64,000 nucleotides of DNA from Algibacter pectinivorans (GCF_900112595.1 NZ_FOMI01000005.1:218548-282547), one strand, 5' to 3'; counted from the stretch's first letter, positions 1 to 9,514 are shown. Translations and numbers: made by a program. Notes: generated by a model from the letters alone, not told the origin.

Positions 1-1
1 A

Positions 2-265
2 AATGGGAAAGGTATAAAAGTTTTAGGTCCAGAATTAATAAGTTTTAGTGCACATCATCAATACAATTCGGATTTTGATGCAGGAGAAACTAAACAACAG
101 CGTCATACCATAGATATTGTGAAAAGGGATTTAGTAAATATAAACATAGATAACGTACAAATGGGTATTGGTGGCGATACAAGTTGGTGGACAAGGCCTT
201 TGAAGCAATATCAAATAGAAGCAAAAAATCAATCCTATTCATACAGTATCTTGCCTTTACGCTAA
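2..265 (+). CDS. Beta-galactosidase (GH2), C-terminal fragment
   Basis: The frame is open from the window edge to a TAA and gives 87 residues of a protein whose start lies outside the window. It resembles the end of the last (small-chain) domain of LacZ-type GH2 beta-galactosidases: a segment with FSAHHQYNSDF, then MGIGGDTSWW near the C-terminus, then a short beta-rich tail. The catalytic barrel is not in the window, so enzyme activity and substrate cannot be judged. The sulfatase 25 bp downstream on the same strand suggests a shared polysaccharide- or glycan-degradation unit extending to the left. Confidence 0.75.
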   Translation, partial: NGKGIKVLGPELISFSAHHQYNSDFDAGETKQQRHTIDIVKRDLVNINIDNVQMGIGGDTSWWTRPLKQYQIEAKNQSYSYSILPLR

Positions 266-290
266 AATAAAAATCTTTAAAACATTATGA

Positions 291-1703
291 ATGAACAGAT
301 ATTTTAGATTGTTAATACCTTTTGTTTTTATTTTCTCTTGCAAGTCAAATCCAGAGCGTGTGCAAAGTGATAATATAAAAAATGAAAAACCCAATATTAT
401 TGTTGTTTTGGTTGATGATGCGGGGTATATTGACTTTGGTTTTATGGGAAGTAAAGATTTGCAAACGCCGCATATTGATGCTTTAGCAAAAAGCGGCGTA
501 AAATTTACAGACGCTCATGTTAGTGCTACGGTTTGCGCACCGTCTAGAGCAGGCTTAATTACGGGTAAATACCAACAGCGCTTTGGTTTTGAGGCTAATG
601 GTACTGGAGGTATTGGTTTAAGTAGCGATGTTGCTACCATTGCCGATGTTTTTAAAAGCAATGGCTATAATACTTATGCTTTAGGTAAATGGCACTTAGG
701 TACAGATGAGTCAGATCATCCAAACCAACGCGGATTTGATGAGTTTTATGGTTTTCTTGCTGGAAGCCGTTCTTACTTTCCGTTAGAAAATCCTTCAAAA
801 GATAAGATGTTGCAACTTAATGGCAAACGCGTAGTTTTTAAAGGTTATATGACAGATGTTTTAGGAGACCAATCAGTGAAATATGTAGAGGCTTCAAAAG
901 ACACCCCATTCTTTATGTATTTGTCTTATAATGCTGTACATACACCAATGCATGCTAAGGCAGATGATTTAGAAAAATTTAAAGATCATCCAAGAAAAAA
1001 ATTAGCAGCAATGACTTGGAATTTAGATGAAAATATTGGCAAATTATTAGATAAACTGGAGGTATTAGGAAAAAGAGATAATACCTTGATCTATTTTTTG
1101 AGTGATAATGGTGGAGCTCATAATAATCAATCTTTAACAGGGGTATTAAAAGGATGGAAAGGTAATAAATTTGAAGGTGGACATCGTGTGCCATTTGTTA
1201 TGTCATGGCCTAAAAAGATTGCTTCTGGAAGTTCGTTTGATGGTTTAATATCGTCTTTGGATATATTTACAACATCAATAGCTGCTGCAAATATTGCTAT
1301 TCCAGAAAAGCTTGAATTAGATGGTGTAAACTTAATGCCTTATTTACAAGGCGAGGCGCAAGGAGATCCTCATAAACAGCTTTTTTGGAGAAAACTAGAT
1401 GAGTCGGCCGTAAGAATGGGGGATTATAAAATAATTAACCTTAGAAATTACGGTACTACTATGTATAATTTGAGTGCAGATTTAGGAGAAACTATAGATT
1501 TATCTCAAAATAACCCTAAACAATTTGACTCTATTTGGTCAGCTTATAATATATGGGAAAAACAGTTAATAGACCCTTTGTGGCAAGAAGAACAGTATTG
1601 GATGGATGTTACATATCATATTCATAAACAGCTAATGGAAAATAAGGAGGCTGAGTATAAGGATATTTGGAGTCCTGCTTTTATAATACAAAATAATAAA
1701 TAG
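291..1703 (+). CDS. Lipoprotein sulfatase (arylsulfatase family)
   Basis: A 470-residue sulfatase that hydrolyses sulfate esters, probably on a glycan. The N-terminus has a short hydrophobic stretch ending at FSC, a lipobox with Cys17 as the likely lipidated residue, so it should be membrane anchored after export. The metal-binding DD is at residues 42-43. CAPSR at 82-86 is the formylglycine site, where Cys82 is converted by a maturase that is not in the window. GKWHLG at 132-137 is the second family signature. Length is normal for the family. It follows a GH2 gene by 25 bp, which suggests co-transcription for sulfated-glycan breakdown. The subfamily and substrate cannot be read from the sequence. 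Confidence 0.9.
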   Translation: MNRYFRLLIPFVFIFSCKSNPERVQSDNIKNEKPNIIVVLVDDAGYIDFGFMGSKDLQTPHIDALAKSGVKFTDAHVSATVCAPSRAGLITGKYQQRFGFEANGTGGIGLSSDVATIADVFKSNGYNTYALGKWHLGTDESDHPNQRGFDEFYGFLAGSRSYFPLENPSKDKMLQLNGKRVVFKGYMTDVLGDQSVKYVEASKDTPFFMYLSYNAVHTPMHAKADDLEKFKDHPRKKLAAMTWNLDENIGKLLDKLEVLGKRDNTLIYFLSDNGGAHNNQSLTGVLKGWKGNKFEGGHRVPFVMSWPKKIASGSSFDGLISSLDIFTTSIAAANIAIPEKLELDGVNLMPYLQGEAQGDPHKQLFWRKLDESAVRMGDYKIINLRNYGTTMYNLSADLGETIDLSQNNPKQFDSIWSAYNIWEKQLIDPLWQEEQYWMDVTYHIHKQLMENKEAEYKDIWSPAFIIQNNK

Positions 1704-1732
1704 GTATATAAAACCTAATGTATATATAAATT

Positions 1733-1781
1733 AAAAACATCCTTACTAAAGTTGTAATTAAGCTTTAATAAGGATGTTTTT
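1733..1781. terminator. Bidirectional intrinsic terminator
   Basis: An inverted repeat pairs AAAAACATCCTTA (1733-1745) with TAAGGATGTTTTT (1769-1781), separated by 23 nt. U-runs form on both strands. It lies between the convergent sulfatase and lipoprotein genes and can serve both. Confidence 0.8.
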
Positions 1782-1800
1782 TGTATCAATAGTTGTTAGC

Positions 1801-2520
1801 CTATAGGTTGTTTACTTTAAATTCCCATGTAGGACTGGATGTTTGAGCTCCTTTGTCGTCTTTAGAAATAACTTTCCAATAGTATTTTGTATTTGCAGTA
1901 TCGGCCGTTACATCTAAGGACGTATTCGAAATATTTTCGGCAACTAGAGTTAATGCATTTTTATCTTTACCAAAATACACATTAAACTTTAAAGGATCCT
2001 CGTCAACATCAGATGCTGTCCATTCTAGATTAATCGTGCTAACATTATTAAAGTTTTGACCAACAAAAGGAGTTGTGTTTGCAGGCGAAAAAGGCAAATT
2101 ATTGGTGTTTGGTACTTCTTCAGTATAGAATTGAGAAAATGGAGAATAAGCACTTTCTATCTTTTTAGTACTCTTAGCTTTAACTCTCCAATAGTAAGCA
2201 ACGCCCTTGTCTAAGGTTACGATTTTTGATAGAGACGTTTGTACTTCTGAGGTTACAATGTTTGAAAATTGATTATCAGTTGCAATTTCAAACGTGTAAA
2301 TAACAGAGCTACCGTCTTCATTTGTAGAAGCGTTCCAAGTAAAATTAAGGGTATTGTCAATACATAATTGATCTTCACTAGGAAATACCAATTGAGGTAC
2401 TGTTGGTGTACTGTCTGTTCCCGAACCTTTATTACCACCATCACCGGCATCATCACTTGATCCAGAAGAACAAGATATGGAGAGCGTACTAAAAACTAAA
2501 ATATATAATAACTTTTTCAT
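1801..2520 (-). CDS. Lipoprotein with two fibronectin III-like domains
   Basis: A 239-residue protein with a lipoprotein signal: a hydrophobic stretch ending SISC, with Cys17 followed by SSGSSDD. In Bacteroidota, acidic residues after the Cys favour surface export. A Gly/Asp/Ser/Thr-rich linker follows, then two repeats of about 90 residues, each containing a YYWRV or YYWKV strand motif typical of fibronectin III-like domains. There is no catalytic motif. It starts 2 nt after the stop of the large Asp-box protein, so the two are almost certainly co-transcribed and may act together at the surface as an adhesin or binding partner. The function is inferred from context only. Confidence 0.7.
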   Translation of the reverse strand: MKKLLYILVFSTLSISCSSGSSDDAGDGGNKGSGTDSTPTVPQLVFPSEDQLCIDNTLNFTWNASTNEDGSSVIYTFEIATDNQFSNIVTSEVQTSLSKIVTLDKGVAYYWRVKAKSTKKIESAYSPFSQFYTEEVPNTNNLPFSPANTTPFVGQNFNNVSTINLEWTASDVDEDPLKFNVYFGKDKNALTLVAENISNTSLDVTADTANTKYYWKVISKDDKGAQTSSPTWEFKVNNL

Positions 2521-2522
2521 CT

Positions 2523-5500
2523 TTATTTTTTTATGATTTTAATTGTTTTTGGCGCATCTAGATTTAATCTTATAAAATATATTCCTGAAGGATTATTTTC
2601 AAGATTCATTTTAACTTTACTATTAACAACTTTATATTGTTTTGAGGATATTAATCCAGAGGTTTGCGAATACAATTCTATTGTAACATTTTCTTTTGAT
2701 TTAGGGATGTTTAATTCAATAGAATCCGTTGTTGGGTTTGGAAATGCTTTTACTTCAAATGACGATCCAACAACTTTAGTTAGTTTACCTTCGCAAGTAG
2801 CTTTAGATTCTACTTGCACAAAATCCCCTTCCTTTACAGGAACACTAAAGTTAGTATTACTAGTTTCTAATACTTTAATGTTATTCACAGAAACAATATA
2901 AGGCGCGGTACCAGATTCTATGTTTACTTCTATTTTGTCTTCTTTTACATTAGATGTTTTACCTGTTAACAAATTAGATGCTTCAATATTAAGAGTTACA
3001 CAGTGCAAGTAGGATGAGTTAGTAATGCCAATACAAACATTGTGCGCTCCGGGCTCTAAGTTAGGAATGTTTAGCGTATTTGTAAAACTGTATTCTACAC
3101 CAGCAACAGTTACATTATAGTTGTGATTATATTTAGTGTTAATTTTTAATTGTCCATTTTTGCCTTGACAAGTTTCATCGGTAATTTGAATTTCAAAGTT
3201 ATCCGCTGCAACAAAAATAGTTGAGAAATCTTCATTTAAAGTGAAGTCTATAATACCGCTACCGTAAGTTGCAAAACGTACTACATTTTCAGAATCAATA
3301 AACTGTACGTCGGTAAACGCAATAGCACTTGGTACATCTGCACCGTCCATTTTAAACCATTTGTTTTGTTGTAAAGAAAAAACCCAAGCGCCATCAAATT
3401 CGCAAGCAGCAAAAATAAATTGTCCATCAGGAGATGCTTCCATGTCAACTATTCTGTCTACAGTTAAATCACTATTATGATTTGTAAACGATTTTCCGCC
3501 ATCTACAGAAATTAAAAAGTTGTTTCCTTTTCCGGCATAATATACAGTTGCTTCGTCAATAGGACTTGTAGCAATAACTGCTCTACGCTTTCTGTGTGAA
3601 CTATCGCCTTGTGGCCAAGGGCCATTAAATGTTGAATTTGAGAAAGAATTACCACCATCTGTAGAATACATGAATTTACCAGATTGTAATCCTGCATACC
3701 ATCTGTTTTTGTTTACACTTGAGTATCCAAAACTATGTGCGGCTTCAGGGAAAACAAAAGAGTGTAAAGTTCGTTCTACACTACTGCCATCATAAGTTAT
3801 TTTTTGTAATTGGGTTCCCCAAGGAATATAAACAGCGTCTTCACTAGGTATTGGAGAAGGTATCATGCTTGTAGAAGCCCAGTTAGGGTAAAGGTCTCTT
3901 TTAGAGACTACTGTTCTAAAATTACCACCGTTGGTAACAGAGCTTCTTCCTATAGCACCATAATAGTACCAGTACCATGCCGATTCTCCATCTTTTCCAA
4001 TGGTTACTCTTAAAACATCGGTATTGGCTTCTCTTATGGAAGGTATGGGTAGGGTAACATCATGATTTACATTATCTAGATAACTTTGCGATCCTCTATC
4101 TTGATTTGCGGTATAAATTCTATTGTGTTTTTCACTCGTATCGGCATCGTAACACATGGCAGTTGGGTTACCTTTACTTACACTAACCCAAGAATTCCAG
4201 TCTTCAGGTGTTGTAGAATAGTAGGTTCCAAAATCATATCCTGAAACAGTGAAAAAACCACCATCGTCTTTATCAAAAGTTTTAAAGTGTTGTAAATCCC
4301 ATACGTAAATGTCATTATTGCTTAAAACGTGTTGATTTCTTGTCCAATTTATACCATAATCTGTCGATATCCATAATTCTACAAAACCTTTAAATACTAT
4401 GTTAGGTTGTGTTGGGTGAACTTCAGTAATGTTTCTACCTGTATCACTAGATGTTACACTTCGTGTCCATGTAGCGCCTTCATCATCAGAATAATAAATA
4501 TTAGTATTGCCATAACTAATATAAAAATGCGTTGTGCCACTAACTGTAGTGCCTTGTATAGATTCTAAAGTATCTATTGTTATTGTAGGTTCGTGTAATA
4601 AAATAAAGTCATCGTCATTTTCGCCCATTTTATATATAAACAGTTTAGAATCACTGTTTCGTTTAGCAAAAAGATAAACAGCTTTACTCGTGTGAGGTTT
4701 TATTATTTCAACATCAAAAGCGTCACTTTGAAAGTCTAGTAAAGATTGTGTGTAGTTTAATCCATAATCGGTAGAGAAATAAATAAAATCGTACCAAGCG
4801 TTACTAGCCGAAGCATTTCTTCTAGCGCCATGTGCAACAATGCGTTTGCCAGTATCTTTTTTAGTAACAACAGTTTTGTAATTTGACGACCCTTCAAAAA
4901 ATGCACCATTTGCATCCATCCATGTTCTTCCTTCGTCATCAGAAAATTCCATGCCTCCATTGGTTTTCTGGTTTAACATTCTAAAAGAACCATCCGATAG
5001 GTTTACACCATTAAATTTATCACCTTCAAAACTTTTCGTTTGGTTTCTTAACGACCATTTTATAGGTGCACTTTCATCAATTTTGTAAATATGTCCAGCA
5101 AAAGATACGATATATAGCTCTTCATTAACGGGGTCATAAAGCGATCCATCGGTTCTAAAACCACCTTCGTTATAACCAGGGTTTGTAGTAGAGGTCATGT
5201 GTAAATACTTTTGATCCCATTTTCCTGTAAGCGTATTGTTTGCATATGCATACTCTTGGTCAGTAATTGCAGTCATATTTTGCTTTGCAGTTTCAAAGTA
5301 AGTCGTAAAGTCATTAGGGGTGCTAAACGAAAAGTTTGATTTTTCAGCATTTGTTACCCAAGCATTATATTCAGTTAATGCATCACCACTTAAATTAGAA
5401 AAATCGAATGGTTTTGGTAAAGATTGTTCATCCATTGCCATTTCATAAGCAATTTCTTCTGCACTTTCTTCATAATCTTCGCCGTATTCTTCATGATGAT

Positions 5501-5612
5501 AATCATCCTCATAATTATCATAACTATTTAATGCATTTTTATTAAAAAAGGTAAATGTTAATAGAGCTGAAAAACAAGCAAAAATTAAGATTTTAACAAT
5601 ATTTTTTTTCAT
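2523..5612 (-). CDS. Secreted Asp-box (BNR/sortilin-like) beta-propeller protein with T9SS sorting domain
   Basis: A 1029-residue secreted protein. A hydrophobic signal sits at about residues 5-23, followed by a very acidic Tyr/Glu/Asp stretch at about 31-62. Asp-box motifs (S-x-D-x-G-x-x-W/F) occur near residues 224, 279, 375, 416, 650 and 702, as in sialidase, GH74 or VPS10-type beta-propellers. An Ig-like stretch lies at about 820-940. The last 75 residues (AFPNPTTDSIELNI onward, ending in KIIKK) are a type A por-secretion sorting domain, so export should be by type IX secretion with removal of this domain. No sialidase Arg triad or GH74 catalytic pair could be assigned, so the activity is open. 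It leads a two-gene unit with the lipoprotein. Confidence 0.75.
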   Translation of the reverse strand: MKKNIVKILIFACFSALLTFTFFNKNALNSYDNYEDDYHHEEYGEDYEESAEEIAYEMAMDEQSLPKPFDFSNLSGDALTEYNAWVTNAEKSNFSFSTPNDFTTYFETAKQNMTAITDQEYAYANNTLTGKWDQKYLHMTSTTNPGYNEGGFRTDGSLYDPVNEELYIVSFAGHIYKIDESAPIKWSLRNQTKSFEGDKFNGVNLSDGSFRMLNQKTNGGMEFSDDEGRTWMDANGAFFEGSSNYKTVVTKKDTGKRIVAHGARRNASASNAWYDFIYFSTDYGLNYTQSLLDFQSDAFDVEIIKPHTSKAVYLFAKRNSDSKLFIYKMGENDDDFILLHEPTITIDTLESIQGTTVSGTTHFYISYGNTNIYYSDDEGATWTRSVTSSDTGRNITEVHPTQPNIVFKGFVELWISTDYGINWTRNQHVLSNNDIYVWDLQHFKTFDKDDGGFFTVSGYDFGTYYSTTPEDWNSWVSVSKGNPTAMCYDADTSEKHNRIYTANQDRGSQSYLDNVNHDVTLPIPSIREANTDVLRVTIGKDGESAWYWYYYGAIGRSSVTNGGNFRTVVSKRDLYPNWASTSMIPSPIPSEDAVYIPWGTQLQKITYDGSSVERTLHSFVFPEAAHSFGYSSVNKNRWYAGLQSGKFMYSTDGGNSFSNSTFNGPWPQGDSSHRKRRAVIATSPIDEATVYYAGKGNNFLISVDGGKSFTNHNSDLTVDRIVDMEASPDGQFIFAACEFDGAWVFSLQQNKWFKMDGADVPSAIAFTDVQFIDSENVVRFATYGSGIIDFTLNEDFSTIFVAADNFEIQITDETCQGKNGQLKINTKYNHNYNVTVAGVEYSFTNTLNIPNLEPGAHNVCIGITNSSYLHCVTLNIEASNLLTGKTSNVKEDKIEVNIESGTAPYIVSVNNIKVLETSNTNFSVPVKEGDFVQVESKATCEGKLTKVVGSSFEVKAFPNPTTDSIELNIPKSKENVTIELYSQTSGLISSKQYKVVNSKVKMNLENNPSGIYFIRLNLDAPKTIKIIKK

Positions 5613-5845
5613 AACTAAAATTTTATTTAGACTTGTAAAGTTATAGTAAAATTAAAGCTAAAACATTGATCGAAATACTTTAAATATGGATAATAATACT
5701 TATGTTTATTGGTGTCGTTCGCATTTTTTTAGTTATTTGTTTATTTATTGAAAAGGCGTTTGCGTTAAAAAATAGCGAAGTATATTTTTTGATGTATTGT
5801 TTATATGCCATTTAAATGCTGTAGGGTTTATATTTTTATATGGAA

Positions 5846-6688
5846 TCACTGTTCCTTTTTAAACCGAGAAGGACTTGTGTTTTTTATAGATTTAAATTGT
5901 CTATTAAAATTTGATATATTATTAAAACCAGAAGCTTCTGCTATTTCAATAATTGAAAAATCTTTGTTTTTCGCTAATAACTTACATGCATGCTCAATTC
6001 GTAATTCGTTTAAAAACTGAATATATGTTTTGTTAGTTCTCTTTTTAAAGTATTTACAAAATGCATTTTTGCTCATATTAGCAATCGCTGCAATGGTATT
6101 TAAGGTAATTTCTTTTTCAAAATTATTCATTGTAAATTCAAAAACATTTCGCATTCTGTATCCTTCATTATCAGAGTATTTTTTATCATATATAAAAGAT
6201 GTCAGACTTTCATATTGGCAATTTGAAGCAATCTTTAAGAGTTTAAGCAGTATTAAAAAGCGATTAAATTTTGATGCACTCTCTAGTTCGAAAAACAATT
6301 CTTTAACCAGTTTTATTTGCGATGTTATTTTAAAACCATACTTAGCACGTTTAAAAAAAAGGGATACTTCTTTTAATTCTTCAAGTTCAAAAAAAAGATT
6401 TCCAAAAGATGTTTTTGTAAAAAATAGCGAAAGCATATGAGATTTAGTTGTTGCATTATTATCGCTTTTAAACACATGAGGTAAATTGCTGCCTATTATT
6501 AAAATGTCATTTTTAGTAAAACGATTTATAGAATCGCCAATAACTAAAGTGCCTCCGCCTTGCGAAATAAAACTAATCTGGATTTCTTCGTGCTGGTGTA
6601 GTTTATCATAAAATAGTGTTGAACTATCTACTTGAAAAATTAATCCATCTTCCTCGGGCTTTGGTATTTTAAAAGGTAAAACTTTCAT
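5846..6688 (-). CDS. AraC-family transcriptional regulator with cupin sensor
   Basis: A 280-residue regulator. The N-terminal part is a cupin-like sensor (HQHEEIQISFISQGGG, then NDILIIGSNLPHVF). The last 100 residues carry the two helix-turn-helix motifs of AraC/XylS proteins, including LNTIAAIANMSKNAFCKYFK and FSIIEIAEASGFNNISNFNR. It is divergent from the hydroxyproline genes across a 155-bp gap, the usual placement of a pathway-specific activator. The inducer is inferred to be a hydroxyproline or a pathway intermediate; this is not shown by the sequence. Confidence 0.9.
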   Translation of the reverse strand: MKVLPFKIPKPEEDGLIFQVDSSTLFYDKLHQHEEIQISFISQGGGTLVIGDSINRFTKNDILIIGSNLPHVFKSDNNATTKSHMLSLFFTKTSFGNLFFELEELKEVSLFFKRAKYGFKITSQIKLVKELFFELESASKFNRFLILLKLLKIASNCQYESLTSFIYDKKYSDNEGYRMRNVFEFTMNNFEKEITLNTIAAIANMSKNAFCKYFKKRTNKTYIQFLNELRIEHACKLLAKNKDFSIIEIAEASGFNNISNFNRQFKSIKNTSPSRFKKEQ

Positions 6689-6729
6689 TTTTAATACGTG
6701 TAATAATGTTTAAGTGTGTAGATAATACT

Positions 6730-6737
6730 CAAATATA
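6730..6737 (-). promoter_or_regulatory. -7 box TATATTTG for the araC-type gene
   Basis: A perfect match to the Bacteroidota -7 consensus TAnnTTTG on the minus strand, giving a leader of roughly 35 nt before the regulator's ATG. No clear -33 TTG is visible. Confidence 0.5.
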
Positions 6738-6771
6738 TAATTAAATATTTTTTAAAGGATAATATAGTATG

Positions 6772-6790
6772 TGTTTTGATTAATAAAACA
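6772..6790. promoter_or_regulatory. Inverted repeat in the divergent regulator/hydroxyproline promoter region
   Basis: TGTTTT-N7-AAAACA sits in the 155-bp space between the AraC-type gene and the first hydroxyproline gene, about 54 bp upstream of the latter. It is a candidate operator, but short and AT-rich, so it could be chance. Confidence 0.25.
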
Positions 6791-6843
6791 TCATTTATAT
6801 ATTAATTGTATGGATAATTTTATATAACAAAAAATATAAGATT

Positions 6844-7773
6844 ATGAGTATTCAATGGAAAGGTGTTATGCCAGCAGTTACAACACAATTTACAGCCAAT
6901 GATGAATTGGATTTAGATTTATTTAAAGTAAACATACAAGCACAGTTAGATGCTGGTGTTCATGGTATTGTATTGGGCGGAACATTAGGCGAAGCAAGTA
7001 CATTAAGCGAAGAAGAAGGACGTATTTTAACAAGAGAAACCGTAGCCTTTGTAAATGGTAAAGTTCCTGTATTAATGAATATTGCAGAACAAACCACAAA
7101 AGCAGCCATAAATTTAGCAAAAACAGCAGAAGAAGACGGCGCTAAAGGACTCATGATTTTACCTCCAATGCGTTATAAAGCCAGTGATGAGGAAGTTGTA
7201 CAATATTTCAAAGACGTTGCAAATAGTACAACTTTGCCAATCATGATTTACAACAACCCTGTAGATTATAAAATCATGGTAACGATAGATATGTTTGCAG
7301 AGTTGCTAGAATCTTGTCCTAATATACAAGCCGTAAAAGAGTCCACTAGAGATACCACAAACATTACAAGAATAAAAAACAGATTTGGAGACAGATTAGC
7401 CATTATGTGTGGCGTAGATACCTTGGCTTTAGAGAGTTTATTAATTGGTGCAGACGGTTGGGTGGCAGGCTTAGTAGACGCTTTTCCTGCCGAAACAGTG
7501 GCCATATACGAGCTTCAAAAAGCAGGACGCATTAAAGAAGCCATCGAAATTTACCGTTGGTTTATGCCATTATTAGAGCTCGACATTCACACAAAATTGG
7601 TACAATACATCAAGTTTGCATCAGTTCATACAAAAATAGGGTCAGAGTTTGTTAGAGCACCAAGATTAGTTTTAAAAGGCGAAGAGCGTGCCAGAATTGA
7701 AAAAGTAATTACAAACGCGTTAGCCGTTAGGCCAACATTACCCGAGTATAAAAATTTAGAAGTTTTTGCGTAA
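6844..7773 (+). CDS. Delta1-pyrroline-4-hydroxy-2-carboxylate deaminase (DapA/DHDPS superfamily)
   Basis: A 309-residue TIM-barrel protein of the dihydrodipicolinate synthase/N-acetylneuraminate lyase superfamily. Visible motifs are GTLGEAS at 46-52 (GTTGE in DHDPS), the tyrosine of MIYNNP (Tyr136) and the Schiff-base lysine of AVKESTRD (Lys165). Superfamily membership alone does not fix the substrate. The three partners downstream (semialdehyde dehydrogenase, hydroxyproline epimerase, D-amino-acid oxidase) do: this should be the enzyme that deaminates pyrroline-4-hydroxy-2-carboxylate to 2-oxoglutarate semialdehyde (LhpC type). It is the first gene of the unit, divergent from an AraC-type regulator. 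True dapA is the main alternative and is less likely here. Confidence 0.85.
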   Translation: MSIQWKGVMPAVTTQFTANDELDLDLFKVNIQAQLDAGVHGIVLGGTLGEASTLSEEEGRILTRETVAFVNGKVPVLMNIAEQTTKAAINLAKTAEEDGAKGLMILPPMRYKASDEEVVQYFKDVANSTTLPIMIYNNPVDYKIMVTIDMFAELLESCPNIQAVKESTRDTTNITRIKNRFGDRLAIMCGVDTLALESLLIGADGWVAGLVDAFPAETVAIYELQKAGRIKEAIEIYRWFMPLLELDIHTKLVQYIKFASVHTKIGSEFVRAPRLVLKGEERARIEKVITNALAVRPTLPEYKNLEVFA

Positions 7774-7784
7774 ATAATACTTTG

Positions 7785-7876
7785 GGGGTTACCGCAAAAA
7801 AGCGGTCGGGCTTTACATTACAAGTCCTCGCACCTCCTACGTCGGGCTGTGGGCTTTTCATTGCAATCCCTAACCC
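7785..7876 (+). repeat. Dispersed structured intergenic element, copy A
   Basis: Begins GGGTTACC and ends CCCTAACCC, so the ends pair (GGGTTA with TAACCC). The core contains GGTCGGGCTTT and CTCCTACGTCGGGCTGTG, shared with the other copies. It sits in the 188-bp gap between the first and second hydroxyproline genes. Its terminal pair is GG/CC where the other copies have GC/GC, a compensatory difference. Confidence 0.7.
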
Positions 7877-7961
7877 AAAATTAAAAATGTACGGTTTACA
7901 TACAGTCAACATTCAAGTAACCAATACTCAAAATTTTAAAATATAAAACATCAGTAAAACA

Positions 7962-9488
7962 ATGATAACAGGAAAAAATTATATTGGAAATACACTAAAA
8001 GCTAGCGGAAAAATAACGCATAAAACAAGTAATCCAAAGCTTAATATTGAAAACCCAATACCATTTTACGAGGCAACTGATGATGAGGTTGACGAAGCCG
8101 TTAAATTAGCGTGGTCGGCGTTTAAAGACTACAGAAAAGTTTCAGGACAAAAAAGAGCCGAATTTTTAAACACCATTGCAGACCAAATTTTAGCCTTAGA
8201 TCAAGAATTAATAGACATCTATACCTCAGAATCGGGACTTCCGGAAGGCAGAGCCATAGGCGAACGTGGACGAACCATTTTTCAACTACGTTCCTTTGCC
8301 AATTTAGTGTCTAATGAAGATTGGCGCGAAAATGCTTTTGATGCCGCAAACCCAGATAGAGAACCATTTCCTAAAGACGATTTACGGCGTACCTCAATTC
8401 CTTTAGGACCTGTTGTTGTTTTTGGCGCAAGTAACTTTCCTTTAGCATTTTCAACCGCTGGTGGCGATACCGCTAGCGCATTAGCTTCTGGCTGTCCTGT
8501 TATTGTAAAAGTACACGAAATGCATTCTGGAACGGCAGAGTTAGTTGCTTCGGCTATAGTTAAAGCAATAGAAAAAACAGGTATGCCAAATGGTGTGTTT
8601 TCTAATTTAATGGGGCGTGGTAAAACTGTAGGGAAAGCTTTAGTTGAGCATCCAAAAGTAAAAGCAGTTGGTTTTACAGGAAGCATTTCTGGAGGTAGAG
8701 CCTTATTTGATATTGCAGCAAAACGTGACGAACCTATCCCTGTTTTTGCAGAAATGGGAAGTATAAACCCTGTAATTATTACACCTAATGCCATAGCTAA
8801 TAGAGCCGAACAAATTGCGAGTACATACGCAGGTTCAATTACTTTAGGTGCTGGGCAGTTTTGTACTAACCCAGGTTTAATTTTAACTATAGAAAGTAAT
8901 AAAACGCAGCAATTCATAAAAGATTTAGCTGAAAAAACGGTAGCTATTGACGCGCAATGCATGTTACATCAAAATATTAAAGAGGGTTTTGTTAAACAAA
9001 GCAAAAGTATATCCTCTCAAAATGGAGCTGAAGTCGTCGCTAAAATTACAGGTCCTTTAGAAGACAATTATGCGCCTTCTCAAATACTAAGTGTTTCTGG
9101 AAAATATTTTTTAGCAAACCCTAAACTACATCAAGAGGTTTTTGGACCTTTTTCGTTAGTGGTTAGGGCTAAAAATGAAACAGAATTAATAGAGATTATA
9201 AACGGTTTAGAAGGTCAATTAACAGGAACTATTTTAGCCGAAAAAGAAGACTATTCAAATCTTCATGATATTATTGATGCCTTAGAAAATAGAGTAGGTA
9301 GAATTATTTTTAATGGTGTGCCAACAGGGGTAGAGGTTTGTCCATCAATGCAACACGGCGGGCCTTATCCTGCATCAACCGATTCTAGATTTACTGCCGT
9401 AGGCACAAATTCTATTAAACGGTGGGTGCGACCTGTAAGTTACCAATCGTTCCCAAATGAGTTGTTACCAGTAGCTTTAAAAAACTAA
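7962..9488 (+). CDS. 2-oxoglutarate semialdehyde dehydrogenase (ALDH family)
   Basis: A 508-residue NAD(P)-dependent aldehyde dehydrogenase. The oxyanion Asn is in GASNFP (Asn158), the general base in FAEMGSINP (Glu264) and the nucleophile in GAGQFCTNPG (Cys301). The pattern FTGSISGGRALFDIAAKRDE and the length fit the 2,5-dioxovalerate (alpha-ketoglutarate semialdehyde) dehydrogenase subgroup. It would oxidise the semialdehyde made by the preceding deaminase to 2-oxoglutarate, the final step of hydroxyproline breakdown. It lies 188 bp after the deaminase, with a structured repeat in the gap, and 26 bp before the epimerase. Confidence 0.9.
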   Translation: MITGKNYIGNTLKASGKITHKTSNPKLNIENPIPFYEATDDEVDEAVKLAWSAFKDYRKVSGQKRAEFLNTIADQILALDQELIDIYTSESGLPEGRAIGERGRTIFQLRSFANLVSNEDWRENAFDAANPDREPFPKDDLRRTSIPLGPVVVFGASNFPLAFSTAGGDTASALASGCPVIVKVHEMHSGTAELVASAIVKAIEKTGMPNGVFSNLMGRGKTVGKALVEHPKVKAVGFTGSISGGRALFDIAAKRDEPIPVFAEMGSINPVIITPNAIANRAEQIASTYAGSITLGAGQFCTNPGLILTIESNKTQQFIKDLAEKTVAIDAQCMLHQNIKEGFVKQSKSISSQNGAEVVAKITGPLEDNYAPSQILSVSGKYFLANPKLHQEVFGPFSLVVRAKNETELIEIINGLEGQLTGTILAEKEDYSNLHDIIDALENRVGRIIFNGVPTGVEVCPSMQHGGPYPASTDSRFTAVGTNSIKRWVRPVSYQSFPNELLPVALKN

Positions 9489-9514
9489 ATGTAATAAGAT
9501 TGCTTTAAAATAAA

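Noticed and set aside
6030..6440. 136-codon plus-strand frame over the AraC-type gene
   Set aside because: Antisense to a gene with both HTH motifs; no promoter or family features.
8282..8962. 226-codon open frame on the minus strand inside the ALDH gene
   Set aside because: Antisense to a strongly conserved enzyme; no recognisable protein features. Its existence follows from the codon bias of the real gene.
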